DNA from: JAEUTH01 sp039931675 | GTDB lineage: Bacteria; Bacteroidota; Bacteroidia; AKYH767-A; OLB10 | Direction: 5' to 3' | DNA length: 64,000 bases | NCBI GenBank assembly: GCA_039931675.1 | Contig: JBDTRM010000275.1 | Span: forward strand, 1 to 64,000 | Shown: positions 8,494-17,062 of the stretch, in pieces | Layout of the letters: the number at the start of each line of letters is the position of its first letter | Position numbering within the stretch: position 1 is the stretch's first letter | Notes under the pieces: model-generated | What the model was told of the DNA's origin: nothing | The model's database searches: none | What the model saw: the letters and a program-made list of their open reading frames with translations, nothing else | Position numbers and translations under genes: made by a program

Positions 8494-9915
8494 TTACTTC
8501 TTATAAAAAACAGAATAAGGATCGGTTGATAGTTCGTTTTTATAACCGGGTATAACTGTTAATGTTTCCATGTCAATGATAGAGAGAAAACCATTGCGGC
8601 CACATTCACTTAAATGATGCGGTGCCGGACCTGTGGGATCGGCATTGCGGCTGGCTATATAAACCACATCATCATCATCATTTACAGCAAGCCCATGTGG
8701 TTGAAAAAATGCATTTTGAATTTCTTTAATCTTCTGATTTGTTTGATAATTAATTACCACCACTGAGCCCCGATAATTTCCATCTGCTGTTTCCATGCAG
8801 GTTACAAACAAGTAAGGATGTTTCAAGCTGAAACTCATTTCTTTTGGTGCTGTGCCTGTTGGAATGGTAGCAATTAAAACATCAGTTAATGCATCCATCA
8901 CCAAAACCTGGGAATCGTAATCGCACGTTAAAAAATATTTACTGCTATCGGGCGAAAAAGCTATTTCGTGAGTTCTTGCTCCTACAGCAATGTCATCATA
9001 ACTTGACAAATCAGTCACATCAGCTTTATGAATAGTTCCTGAACCCTGGTTAGCTACATAAAGCCAGCCGGAGTTGGGATTAATAGCAACTCCATGGGCA
9101 TTATCGAATGGGTAAGTGAAAGGCATAACAAGGGTCATTGAATTTAAATCAACAACCGCAACACCTGAGTTATCTAAATTGCTTAAATAAGCAGTTTTAC
9201 TGTCGGGAGAAAAGTTCATAGAACTCCAGCCATTTGATTGAGGGAGTGTGAGAGTGCCAACCAAAGAATCATCCAACGTTCTGAATTTTTGAAATACATA
9301 ACCTAAATAATATACTGCATACCAGTAATTACCATCGGGCGACATTTTTATGGTGTGTGGCTGTTCCGGTGTGTTTGGAATTACACCAACCTGGATGTAA
9401 CGGGCTATAACTCTTCTCACAGGATCGCATACTGCAATTAAATCGCAGGTCTGATTAGAGATGTAATATTTTTTCTGGTTGGCAGTGGGTGAGAAAAATA
9501 CTTTGCCGTTTTTATCAGGAGCTCCGCTTGCAATCCAGTCGCGCAGTGTAGTGTATTCGCTTGTTGTTAATTGCGGTGCATTAAGCGGCATAGTTGGTAT
9601 CTGCACCATGCCAAGTAATGTATCAGTATTTACAAAACGCAAAAGCATGCTGCATTCAGTGTTATAAGGAATTACTACCGCACCGCTGTTATTTCCATTC
9701 AGCATTTTATCCCAGGTGCTTAAATCAAGGCCGCTTGCACCATCTTTACTTTGTGTGTTATGACAACCTGCTGTTGCACACTTGTCCACTAATATTTTTG
9801 CTACTGCATCGGGGTATCCGCTATCGGGAACAGGTGCTTCGCCTTTATCGTGTCTGCATGAGGTTATTATGCCGATGCTTATTGCGATTAATAAAAGAAC
9901 TTTAAATGATTTCAT
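8494..9915 (-). CDS. Lipoprotein with cytochrome-like CX4CH motif and YVTN-type beta-propeller
   Basis: I start at ATG 9915, because the upstream extension to 10026 reads through low-complexity repeat DNA. This start gives a lipoprotein signal peptide with a Cys near residue 20 (IGIITSCRHD). An N-terminal domain resembles membrane-anchored cytochrome-like domains (VDKCATAGCHNTQ): a CX4CH rather than CX2CH spacing. The rest is a seven-bladed-propeller-like array of YVTN/NHL repeats, with recurrent SPDG/SPDSSKYFLTCDYD, VVDL and VAINPNSG motifs. It ends in KNELSTDPYSVFYKK and has no T9SS domain. It is probably an outer-membrane-anchored periplasmic or surface protein; a redox role is possible if haem binds. 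Confidence 0.82.
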   Translation of the reverse strand: MKSFKVLLLIAISIGIITSCRHDKGEAPVPDSGYPDAVAKILVDKCATAGCHNTQSKDGASGLDLSTWDKMLNGNNSGAVVIPYNTECSMLLRFVNTDTLLGMVQIPTMPLNAPQLTTSEYTTLRDWIASGAPDKNGKVFFSPTANQKKYYISNQTCDLIAVCDPVRRVIARYIQVGVIPNTPEQPHTIKMSPDGNYWYAVYYLGYVFQKFRTLDDSLVGTLTLPQSNGWSSMNFSPDSKTAYLSNLDNSGVAVVDLNSMTLVMPFTYPFDNAHGVAINPNSGWLYVANQGSGTIHKADVTDLSSYDDIAVGARTHEIAFSPDSSKYFLTCDYDSQVLVMDALTDVLIATIPTGTAPKEMSFSLKHPYLFVTCMETADGNYRGSVVVINYQTNQKIKEIQNAFFQPHGLAVNDDDDVVYIASRNADPTGPAPHHLSECGRNGFLSIIDMETLTVIPGYKNELSTDPYSVFYKK

Positions 9916-10095
9916 GAGGAAAGGAATGATGAATAATGAATATTGAAGGAATGTTGAAGGAATGTTGAATAATGAACTTTGAATGTTGAATGTTGAAGTT
10001 TTCTCTTTTATCTCAAATAAGAACATTTAATATTTTTAAGAGTTTCTCCCCTTCATCATTCATCATTCGCGATTCATCATTCAATATTTTTTCTT

Positions 10096-12360
10096 CTATT
10101 TAGAAACTATAAATTTTTTATTGATAAAGATACCTGTATTTATATCAGTAATTTTACAAAAATAAATTCCGCTGCTCCAATCCTGTAAATTTATTACATG
10201 ATAATATTCAGTCATTTTCTTTTCATAAACTTGCCTGCCTGTGTTGTCATATACGGTAACAGTTATTTTTTTGAAATCCATATCTTCTTTAAGTTTTATG
10301 GTGATCTGATTTTTAGCAGGCACAGGATACATTAAACATGCATTGTCATTTGCATTGATCTCACTCACGCCTGTATTGATCACTTGTTTATAAAAAGTAA
10401 AGCCCCCTGCCTGGTTCCCCACCGCAAGATCCATTAAACCATCGCCATTTATATCATTGCCTGATACTGTTGCATAAATAGGTTCGCTTATGCCTTTGTA
10501 CGCAGTGTCTATCAAGTTAAAATTGCCGGCCAAATTTCCATCTATGTTATCATAATAAAAAATACTGCCATGTTCGTTACTGACCAATGCTTTTGTATTG
10601 TTCAGGCTATCACGATAAAAGAAAGGAGAAGCGCGGCCTGTTACCCCTAAACCTTGTGTTACGTTTACACCACCAAAGAAAGATGACATCAGCGTAAACG
10701 AAAAACTTGTAGGAGTTCCGGTGTTTTCAAAGTATTGCAACTTGCCTAACTCAGTGCCAACAATTAAATCTAACAAACCATCTTTATTCGCATCAAACAA
10801 TTGCGGTGCAGCAAATTTCCCAACATCAATTGCCTGTAAATTGGCAATCGGAGGTGTTGTAAAAACAGCAGGATTACCAAGTCCTCCTGTATTTTCAAAG
10901 TAATATAAGTGTCCGCTTTCTTCGCCAACGATCATATCAGCATCACCGTCATTGTCTAAATCGCCAAAGGTTGGGTGTTTTGAAATTATGGGAACGGCAA
11001 ACAAATTCATCCAGTCAATATTCTGCAAATCAAAGATGGGATTGGTAGCTGTACCTGTATTTTTATAAAAAGCAATACCCGATTGATACGCAGGATTGCC
11101 AGCAACTAAAGTATCAAAATATCCGCGATTGCCCACCATAAGATCCATAAGGCCATCGGCATCAGCATCAAAAAAACAAACCTTGGCTCCCTCACCTACA
11201 TCTGCCATTTGATTAATAAGCAAGTTATCGGTTTGAAAACTAAAACTGTCAACTGTTGCTGTTCCCACATTTTTATAATACCATACGCTGTGATAATTTT
11301 CAGCATGACCTGTTGCACAGGGCGAAACCAGCATATCTTTTAGCCCATCGTTATTTACATCAACAAATGATGGGTCTAAAAAAGTGTAATACATCGCCCA
11401 TGTATCATACTTGGGAAAGGTAGTATCCTGTGCTGTCATGTTGGCTGCGGTTGGAGTTCCGCCATTAAGCACAAGCAATAAGTTATCTCTTGCAGGATCT
11501 CCGCTCATGTAATCGAGGGTACCGCTGCCATCAAAATCGCGCAAGGTTATGCAGGCATAGCCATCATTATTATTTTTATTGGGATAGATAAGTGAATCTT
11601 TTGAGGTAGTGTCATACGGTGCGGCCTTGCACATCAAACCTAAATTGGCTGTATTAGTATAAGTGATTGAAAAATTTCCCCAGCAATGCTGTTGCCATTC
11701 CATTACAAAAGTATCGCAACGGCCAAGGGTTTCCTCGGCCAGGTTTTTATAGCGCGCCACCGTGCCTCCACCCACTGAAAGACTGAACGCGTCAAGATCG
11801 CCATCGCCATCTTCGTCAACAAAGGCAGGCTTATCTACAGAGCTTACATACAAATTGATAGTACCTGATGGGGTATTGGCATATATTAAAGGATAGTCTA
11901 ACTGAAACTGGAGGTTGCCGGGAGTGCTTACATTTTTATAGGCTGTAACACCTGCCGGTGACGGAATAAGAACATTGCTGTATGTAAGCAAATCTTCTTT
12001 ACCATCGCAATTATAATCAACCAATATTGCCCAGTCTGATATCTTTTCGGGAAAATGGCTGATGTACTGCGGGGCATAAACATAATCAACCTGGTTAGCT
12101 GTTCCGTTATTGATGTAAGTAGTGATACGTGCTTTTTTATAAGCCTGGTCTTTTTCAAAAACAAAAAGATCTTTAATGCCATCACCATTCAAATCAATTT
12201 CAGAAAACATCCCGTCATTAATTCCACCTGAATATGCAAGAGGCATTAAAACTCCACTTTGATAAAGTGGAATAGTGGAATCACGAATAAATGCTGTGGA
12301 TTGTGCAAAAACATTGAAAGATATAAAGAATGCACTACAGGTAATAAAGATTTTCTTCAT
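10096..12360 (-). CDS. T9SS-secreted FG-GAP/VCBS-repeat protein
   Basis: Start ATG 12360 (MKKIFITCSAFFISFNVFAQ signal peptide) is chosen over 12375, which only adds MIPTY. About 754 residues. Repeated Ca-binding-like loops of the FG-GAP/VCBS type recur along the protein: DLNGDGIKDLFVF, DYNCDGKEDLL, DEDGDGDLDAF, DVNNDGLKDML, DADADGLMDLM, DLDNDGDADMI, DANKDGLLDLI and DINGDGLMDLA, as in integrin-like propellers. The C-terminus (CLMYPVPAKNQITI, then DNTGRQVYEKK, then SSGIYFCKI, FIVSK) is a type A T9SS sorting domain. It is probably surface-exposed; the ligand is unknown. Its promoter box TACATTTG lies at 12432-12439. Confidence 0.9.
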   Translation of the reverse strand: MKKIFITCSAFFISFNVFAQSTAFIRDSTIPLYQSGVLMPLAYSGGINDGMFSEIDLNGDGIKDLFVFEKDQAYKKARITTYINNGTANQVDYVYAPQYISHFPEKISDWAILVDYNCDGKEDLLTYSNVLIPSPAGVTAYKNVSTPGNLQFQLDYPLIYANTPSGTINLYVSSVDKPAFVDEDGDGDLDAFSLSVGGGTVARYKNLAEETLGRCDTFVMEWQQHCWGNFSITYTNTANLGLMCKAAPYDTTSKDSLIYPNKNNNDGYACITLRDFDGSGTLDYMSGDPARDNLLLVLNGGTPTAANMTAQDTTFPKYDTWAMYYTFLDPSFVDVNNDGLKDMLVSPCATGHAENYHSVWYYKNVGTATVDSFSFQTDNLLINQMADVGEGAKVCFFDADADGLMDLMVGNRGYFDTLVAGNPAYQSGIAFYKNTGTATNPIFDLQNIDWMNLFAVPIISKHPTFGDLDNDGDADMIVGEESGHLYYFENTGGLGNPAVFTTPPIANLQAIDVGKFAAPQLFDANKDGLLDLIVGTELGKLQYFENTGTPTSFSFTLMSSFFGGVNVTQGLGVTGRASPFFYRDSLNNTKALVSNEHGSIFYYDNIDGNLAGNFNLIDTAYKGISEPIYATVSGNDINGDGLMDLAVGNQAGGFTFYKQVINTGVSEINANDNACLMYPVPAKNQITIKLKEDMDFKKITVTVYDNTGRQVYEKKMTEYYHVINLQDWSSGIYFCKITDINTGIFINKKFIVSK

Positions 12361-12431
12361 GTATGTGGGGATCACTTTTTTAGTATGACGTATTTATGGA
12401 TGCAAAAGACGCATGTAAAATATCATAGGTG

Positions 12432-12439
12432 CAAATGTA
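12432..12439 (-). promoter_or_regulatory. Bacteroidota -7 box for the 10096-12360 gene
   Basis: Reads TACATTTG on the minus strand, an exact TAnnTTTG match about 70 nt before the start at 12360. Confidence 0.65.
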
Positions 12440-12580
12440 AGGAAGAAAAAAATAATGGATGTATTGAATTTGTAATAGATAATGATTTACAATTTTTGTA
12501 GAGCGCTGATCAGTTGTGACTAAGAAGAGACCAGTTTTTTGAGCGGAACCATGACAAAGTTTATATGGTTTGCCTACGCC

Positions 12581-12615
12581 TAAACCTTATAGGTTTTCAA
12601 AACCTATAAGGTTTA
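12581..12615. repeat. Perfect 17-bp palindrome with 1-nt loop
   Basis: TAAACCTTATAGGTTTT, C, AAAACCTATAAGGTTTA. It lies between the divergent T9SS gene and secDF. Similar AAACCTTATAGGTTT palindromes are common intergenic repeats in Bacteroidota; no function is assigned. The remainder of 12361-12723 holds only promoter elements. Confidence 0.9.
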
Positions 12616-12660
12616 AAATTTGCCAACTGTGCGTACATTTTTTTCTCCAACAAACTAAAA

Positions 12661-12691
12661 TTGTGCAATGTGAATTCAAATTCTATATTTG
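12661..12691 (+). promoter_or_regulatory. Promoter of secDF (TTG ... TATATTTG)
   Basis: The -7 box TATATTTG at 12684-12691 is an exact TAnnTTTG. A TTG at 12661-12663 lies 20 nt upstream as the -33 side. The leader to ATG 12724 is about 27 nt. Confidence 0.75.
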
Positions 12692-12723
12692 CGCCCCTGT
12701 TTTAAAAAATACCCTAATAATCA

Positions 12724-15717
12724 ATGCAAAATAAAGGTGCCGTAAGGCTGTTTACCATTTTGTTGGCTCTTGTATGTCTGTACCAACTTTCGTTTACGCT
12801 CATTACTAAAAATGTAGAAAGCAACGCTAAAGACTTTGCCAAAGGTGACTCGTTAAAAGAATTCCGCTATCTCGATTCAATGAAAAACGAATCGGTGTAT
12901 CCCCTGCTCGTTAAGAATTATACTTACCAGGAATGTAAGGAGCGCGAAATCAATTTAGGTCTCGACTTAAAAGGCGGTATGAACGTAACGCTCGAAATTG
13001 CCCAGGCTGATATTGTAAAAGCATTATCAAACTACAGCACCGATGCCAATTTTAATAAAGCATTGGAAAGTGCAACCCTTAAAGAGCGCAATTCGCAATT
13101 AAACTTTGTAACGCTTTTTGGTAACGAGTACAAAGCAATAGCGCCTAACGACAGGCTTGCTGCTATCTTCTCAACTGTTGAGTTGCAAAGTAAAATCACT
13201 TACAAATCAACCAACGATGAAGTGCTTAAAGTGGTGAGCGATGAAGTGAACGGTGCAGTTGATCAATCGTACAACATCATCAAAACCCGTATTGATAAAT
13301 TCGGGGTTACGCAACCTAACGTGCAGAAGCTTCAAAACGGCCGCATATTGGTAGAGTTGCCCGGTGTTAAAGAAAAAGAACGTGTTCGTAAACTGTTGCA
13401 GGGAACAGCGCGTCTTGAGTTCTGGCCTACCTACTCCTTTGGTGATGTGGTTAAAAACCTGATCGAGGTAAACAAAACTTTAAAGGCAATAAACGATCGC
13501 GATTCACTGCTTGGTAAAGGAGTAGATTCTTTAAAGTTGGACAGCACTGGAGTTGCTTCTGTTGACACTGCTGCCAAAACCGACAGTACCGGCAACGCAC
13601 TGTTAAGTAAAATTGATAAAGCTGCAAAAGATACCACTAAAGGAGATTCAACCAAAACCATGAGCATGGAAGAATCAATAAAGGAATATCCTTTGTTTAC
13701 TTTCCTGCTGCCTGCCGACTTCCAGGTAAAAACTGCCGATGATCAGAAGTTTGTTTATGGCACACCAATACTCGGCTATTGTGCTACAAAGGATACCGCC
13801 AAGGTAAATGAGATATTCCGCATGCCCGAAGTAAAATCGGTAATGCCAAGTGATATTAAATTACTGTGGACAGTAAAGCCTTCGCCAATGTTTAAAGACA
13901 ACCGCTTAGAGCTGATTGCGATAAAAGTTGAAAGCCGCGATGGCCGCCCGCCATTGGATGGCGCTGCAGTGAGCGATGCTTACCAGGATATGGGACAGTT
14001 TAATAACAGCCCCGAAATTTCAATGCGCATGAATGAAGAAGGCGCTGCCAAGTGGGCACGTCTTACTGCTGCCAACATAAAGAAGAGTGTAGCCATAGTG
14101 TTAGATGATTATGTGTATTCATTCCCAACCGTACAAAATGAAATAACAGGTGGGAACTCATCCATCACCGGAAGCTTTACCATTAACGAAGCAAAAGATT
14201 TAGCTAACATTCTTAAAGCAGGCAAGCTGCCTGCACCGGCACGCATTGTCGAAGAGAGTGTTGTAGGTCCTACACTTGGTGAAGCTGCTGTTCAAAGCGG
14301 TTTATTATCTTTCATAATAGCGTTGATACTCGTGCTTGTTTTCATGGTGTTCTATTACAGCAATGCAGGTTGGGTAGCCGATCTTGCCATGATTGCCAAC
14401 GTGTTTTTTGTCTTTGGTGTATTGGCATCGTTAGGCGCTGTACTCACCTTGCCGGGAATTGCGGGTATCGTGTTAACCATCGCCTTATCAGTTGATGCAA
14501 ACGTACTGATCTATGAACGTATCCGCGAAGAGCTTGCATTGGGTAAGGGTTTACGACTTGCCATATCCGATGGTTACAAACATGCCTACTCATCCATTAT
14601 TGACTCAAACGTAACCACATTCCTTATTGGTATTATCCTTTATATTTTCGGTACAGGACCGATACAGGGTTTTGCAACTACATTATGCATAGGTATTCTA
14701 ACTTCATTGTTCTGCGCTATATTTATAACACGTATGATTTTCGAATGGCGTTTGGCTAAGAACAAGTCAATTAAGTTTGCCACTAAAATGACAGAAGGTG
14801 CCTTTAAGCACATTAATATTGATTGGGTAAAGAACCGTAAGTTGTATTATATATTCTCATCTCTGGTAGTAATAGCCGGCATAGTTTCAATATTTGCGCG
14901 CGGTTTTGATTTGGGCGTTGATTTTGCCGGTGGTCGTACCTACAAAGTTGAATTTAATAAGACTGTAAAAGTTGAAGATGTTAGAGCCACCTTAACAAGT
15001 GTATTAGGCTCAGCACCCGAGGTTAAATCGCTTGAGAATGATCACACCTTAAAAATCACCACCAAATATTTAATTGACAGCAAGGATATTGATGCTGATA
15101 ACCAGGTGGAAGCAAAATTAATGAGCGGGTTGAATATTAAACGCGACCAGATAGTAAGCTCGCAAAAAGTAGGACCTACTGTAGCCGATGATATTAAGAA
15201 CTCTGCATGGCAGGCAATCTTATTCTCCATCTTTGTAATATTCCTTTACATACTTGCCCGCTTCCGCAGGTGGACCTTCAGCATGGGTGCAGTAGTGGCA
15301 TTATTCCATGATGTGCTTGTATTGATGGCTGCATTTTCATTGCTGTGGGGCATTATGCCTTTCTCATTAGAAATTGACCAGGCCTTTGTGGCGGCAGTGC
15401 TTACCGTAATGGCTTACTCGGTAACAGATACCGTAGTGGTATTTGACCGTATCCGCGAATACCTGAACACGCATAAGAAAGGCGATATGAAATCGGTAAT
15501 TAACGAAGCGCTTAATGCTACCTTAAGCCGAACCATCAATACATCATTGACCATTTTCTTTGTACTGTTTGCAATCTTCGTTTTCGGTGGCGAAACCATT
15601 AAAGGATTTTCATTCGCACTCCTCATTGGTATCGTAGTAGGAACTTATTCATCTATCTGCATTGCAACTCCGATTGTGTATGACTTTGCCGGTAAGGATA
15701 AAGAGTTGAGACAATAA
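12724..15717 (+). CDS. secDF: Fused protein translocase subunit SecDF
   Basis: A 997-residue fusion of SecD and SecF, the RND-type proton-driven accessory of the SecYEG channel. An N-terminal membrane helix (FTILLALVCLYQL) is followed by the SecD D1 motif NLGLDLKGGMNVTLEI, a long P1 head domain with a Thr/Asp/Lys-rich insertion around residues 255-325, and the D4-like segment RMNEEGAAKWARLTA. The six-helix SecD membrane domain carries the D5-like SVDANVLIYERIREEL. The SecF half starts near ISIFARGFDLGVDFAGG and ends with the second membrane domain containing TDTVVVFDRIREYL. Fusion is the usual arrangement in Bacteroidota. It is monocistronic, with its own promoter and terminator. The secreted T9SS cargo in this window depends on this pathway for crossing the inner membrane. 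Confidence 0.97.
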   Translation: MQNKGAVRLFTILLALVCLYQLSFTLITKNVESNAKDFAKGDSLKEFRYLDSMKNESVYPLLVKNYTYQECKEREINLGLDLKGGMNVTLEIAQADIVKALSNYSTDANFNKALESATLKERNSQLNFVTLFGNEYKAIAPNDRLAAIFSTVELQSKITYKSTNDEVLKVVSDEVNGAVDQSYNIIKTRIDKFGVTQPNVQKLQNGRILVELPGVKEKERVRKLLQGTARLEFWPTYSFGDVVKNLIEVNKTLKAINDRDSLLGKGVDSLKLDSTGVASVDTAAKTDSTGNALLSKIDKAAKDTTKGDSTKTMSMEESIKEYPLFTFLLPADFQVKTADDQKFVYGTPILGYCATKDTAKVNEIFRMPEVKSVMPSDIKLLWTVKPSPMFKDNRLELIAIKVESRDGRPPLDGAAVSDAYQDMGQFNNSPEISMRMNEEGAAKWARLTAANIKKSVAIVLDDYVYSFPTVQNEITGGNSSITGSFTINEAKDLANILKAGKLPAPARIVEESVVGPTLGEAAVQSGLLSFIIALILVLVFMVFYYSNAGWVADLAMIANVFFVFGVLASLGAVLTLPGIAGIVLTIALSVDANVLIYERIREELALGKGLRLAISDGYKHAYSSIIDSNVTTFLIGIILYIFGTGPIQGFATTLCIGILTSLFCAIFITRMIFEWRLAKNKSIKFATKMTEGAFKHINIDWVKNRKLYYIFSSLVVIAGIVSIFARGFDLGVDFAGGRTYKVEFNKTVKVEDVRATLTSVLGSAPEVKSLENDHTLKITTKYLIDSKDIDADNQVEAKLMSGLNIKRDQIVSSQKVGPTVADDIKNSAWQAILFSIFVIFLYILARFRRWTFSMGAVVALFHDVLVLMAAFSLLWGIMPFSLEIDQAFVAAVLTVMAYSVTDTVVVFDRIREYLNTHKKGDMKSVINEALNATLSRTINTSLTIFFVLFAIFVFGGETIKGFSFALLIGIVVGTYSSICIATPIVYDFAGKDKELRQ

Positions 15718-15774
15718 ATGATTTACGATTTTTGACTTACGATTTACGATTGATAAATCAATCTGTGATAAATT

Positions 15775-15803
15775 AAAACCTCTCTTAACGGGAGGTTTTT
15801 TTT
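15775..15803 (+). terminator. Rho-independent terminator of secDF
   Basis: The stem AAAACCTC / GGAGGTTTT with a short loop is followed by a T-run at 15796-15803, 58 bp after the secDF stop. Between lies a short run of ATTTACGATT-type repeats. Confidence 0.88.
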
Positions 15804-15978
15804 GTTTTATTTCAAAGTGGAAGGTTGACAACATCAAACCCAAACGAGTGGATCCGCTTGACGGATTTTTCTATGTTCCCGAATGATATTAATAAAAAAA
15901 GGTGGAGGTATCGGAAATGGGAACGAGGTACAAGCCTCAAGTGTTCGAAACCCTATACAAACCCTATTGTTATTGAAT

Positions 15979-16143
15979 AAAAATCCCGTAGGGATGACCT
16001 TTTGGTAGAAAGAAAAACCGAGAACAAGCAAAAATCCCGTGGGGATGACCTTATAATATGCGGATTAACAAAAGGTCGTTCTGATGGAACTAATGCAATG
16101 CCGATGTATTTTCACTACCAAAAGGTAGTCCCGCTGGGACTTT
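15979..16143. repeat. Cluster of TCCCGTAGGGATGACC-type repeats with inverted arms
   Basis: Direct copies AAAAATCCCGTAGGGATGAC at 15979 and a G variant at 16030, both followed by CTT, and a related AGTCCCGCTGGGACTTT at 16127-16143. CCTTTTGGTAG (15998-16008) pairs exactly with CTACCAAAAGG (16115-16125). The short open frames across this region are unconvincing. The rest of 15804-16370 shows no gene. Confidence 0.75.
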
Positions 16144-16370
16144 CAAACGTTTCGAACACTTGTGGCTTCAAGCTCGCACCAGCCAGGGTATTTGCCCGGG
16201 TTGGTAGGAAAAAGATTTAAAAACAATGTTGATAAAAAAGGGTTGTTTTATTTCAGAAAAGTGCAAGGAAAGCGATTTAAGGTCAGAAATTATATTAAAG
16301 TTACTCCACCTATGAAAAAAGAATGAAGGTTCCGTTAATGCAAAGACGCTGACAAACGCTTGCCCGCGTC

Positions 16371-16919
16371 TTAATCTTTCGGCTCCGGTGAAACTCTTTT
16401 AGAAATCACAAGCATACCGTTCCTCCTATTGCCTACGTAATATTTTATTTTTGAAGAGCTTACTTTGATGTCATATTCATCATTGCGGAAGCAAAAAAAA
16501 GATTCGCCCTTTTTTGGCGCACCGTTGCATTCAACGGCCACGAATTGGTTTTTCTCAAGTGGTGTTTTATATTGAGAGGCAAGGTTATCATCGCTGTTGC
16601 ATACAGTTATAAATGCTATGGCCGCTACAGTACTATCATCCCTAATCGAGTAAATTAATCTTTCTGTATATTCCTCCTGTGCTTTGATAAGCCGTCTTTG
16701 ATAAATAAAATTAGTGCCCTCTCTTTCTAATTCCCTCTTTTCAAAGTTGAAACCGAAAACAATTTTATCGTGATTAAACTCTGAAAAGCTCATTTCAAAC
16801 CACGACATTAATCGCGACAAGGTTGGAAAAGCACTATTGTCCTTAGACCACATTACCTGGGAAAATGTTTTACTTAATGGAAGAGAGCAAAGCAATAATA
16901 GAATAAGTGTCTTTTTCAT
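16371..16919 (-). CDS. Hypothetical exported protein
   Basis: 182 residues beginning with a strong signal peptide (KKTLILLLLCSLPLSKTFSQ), presumably cleaved near SFSQ-V. The mature domain is mixed alpha/beta with a RRLIKAQEEYTERLIYSIRDD helix, a VAAIAFITVCNSDDN strand and a conserved-looking SKIKYYVGNRRNGMLVISKRV C-terminus. I do not recognise the family. It has no lipobox and no T9SS domain, so it is probably periplasmic. It stands alone between repeat-rich DNA and the next T9SS gene. Confidence 0.7.
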   Translation of the reverse strand: MKKTLILLLLCSLPLSKTFSQVMWSKDNSAFPTLSRLMSWFEMSFSEFNHDKIVFGFNFEKRELEREGTNFIYQRRLIKAQEEYTERLIYSIRDDSTVAAIAFITVCNSDDNLASQYKTPLEKNQFVAVECNGAPKKGESFFCFRNDEYDIKVSSSKIKYYVGNRRNGMLVISKRVSPEPKD

Positions 16920-17062
16920 TCTCTGGTTGATTGATGTAAATTCTTTTAGATAAGGAGTTGCAGGTTTATAAGCAACATTTTTGCCATTTGGGTGACACTT
17001 CGTGAAGATTGTTTTTTAATAAAGGATGTATAAATGCAAAATTAGAATTTATAATTAACCGC

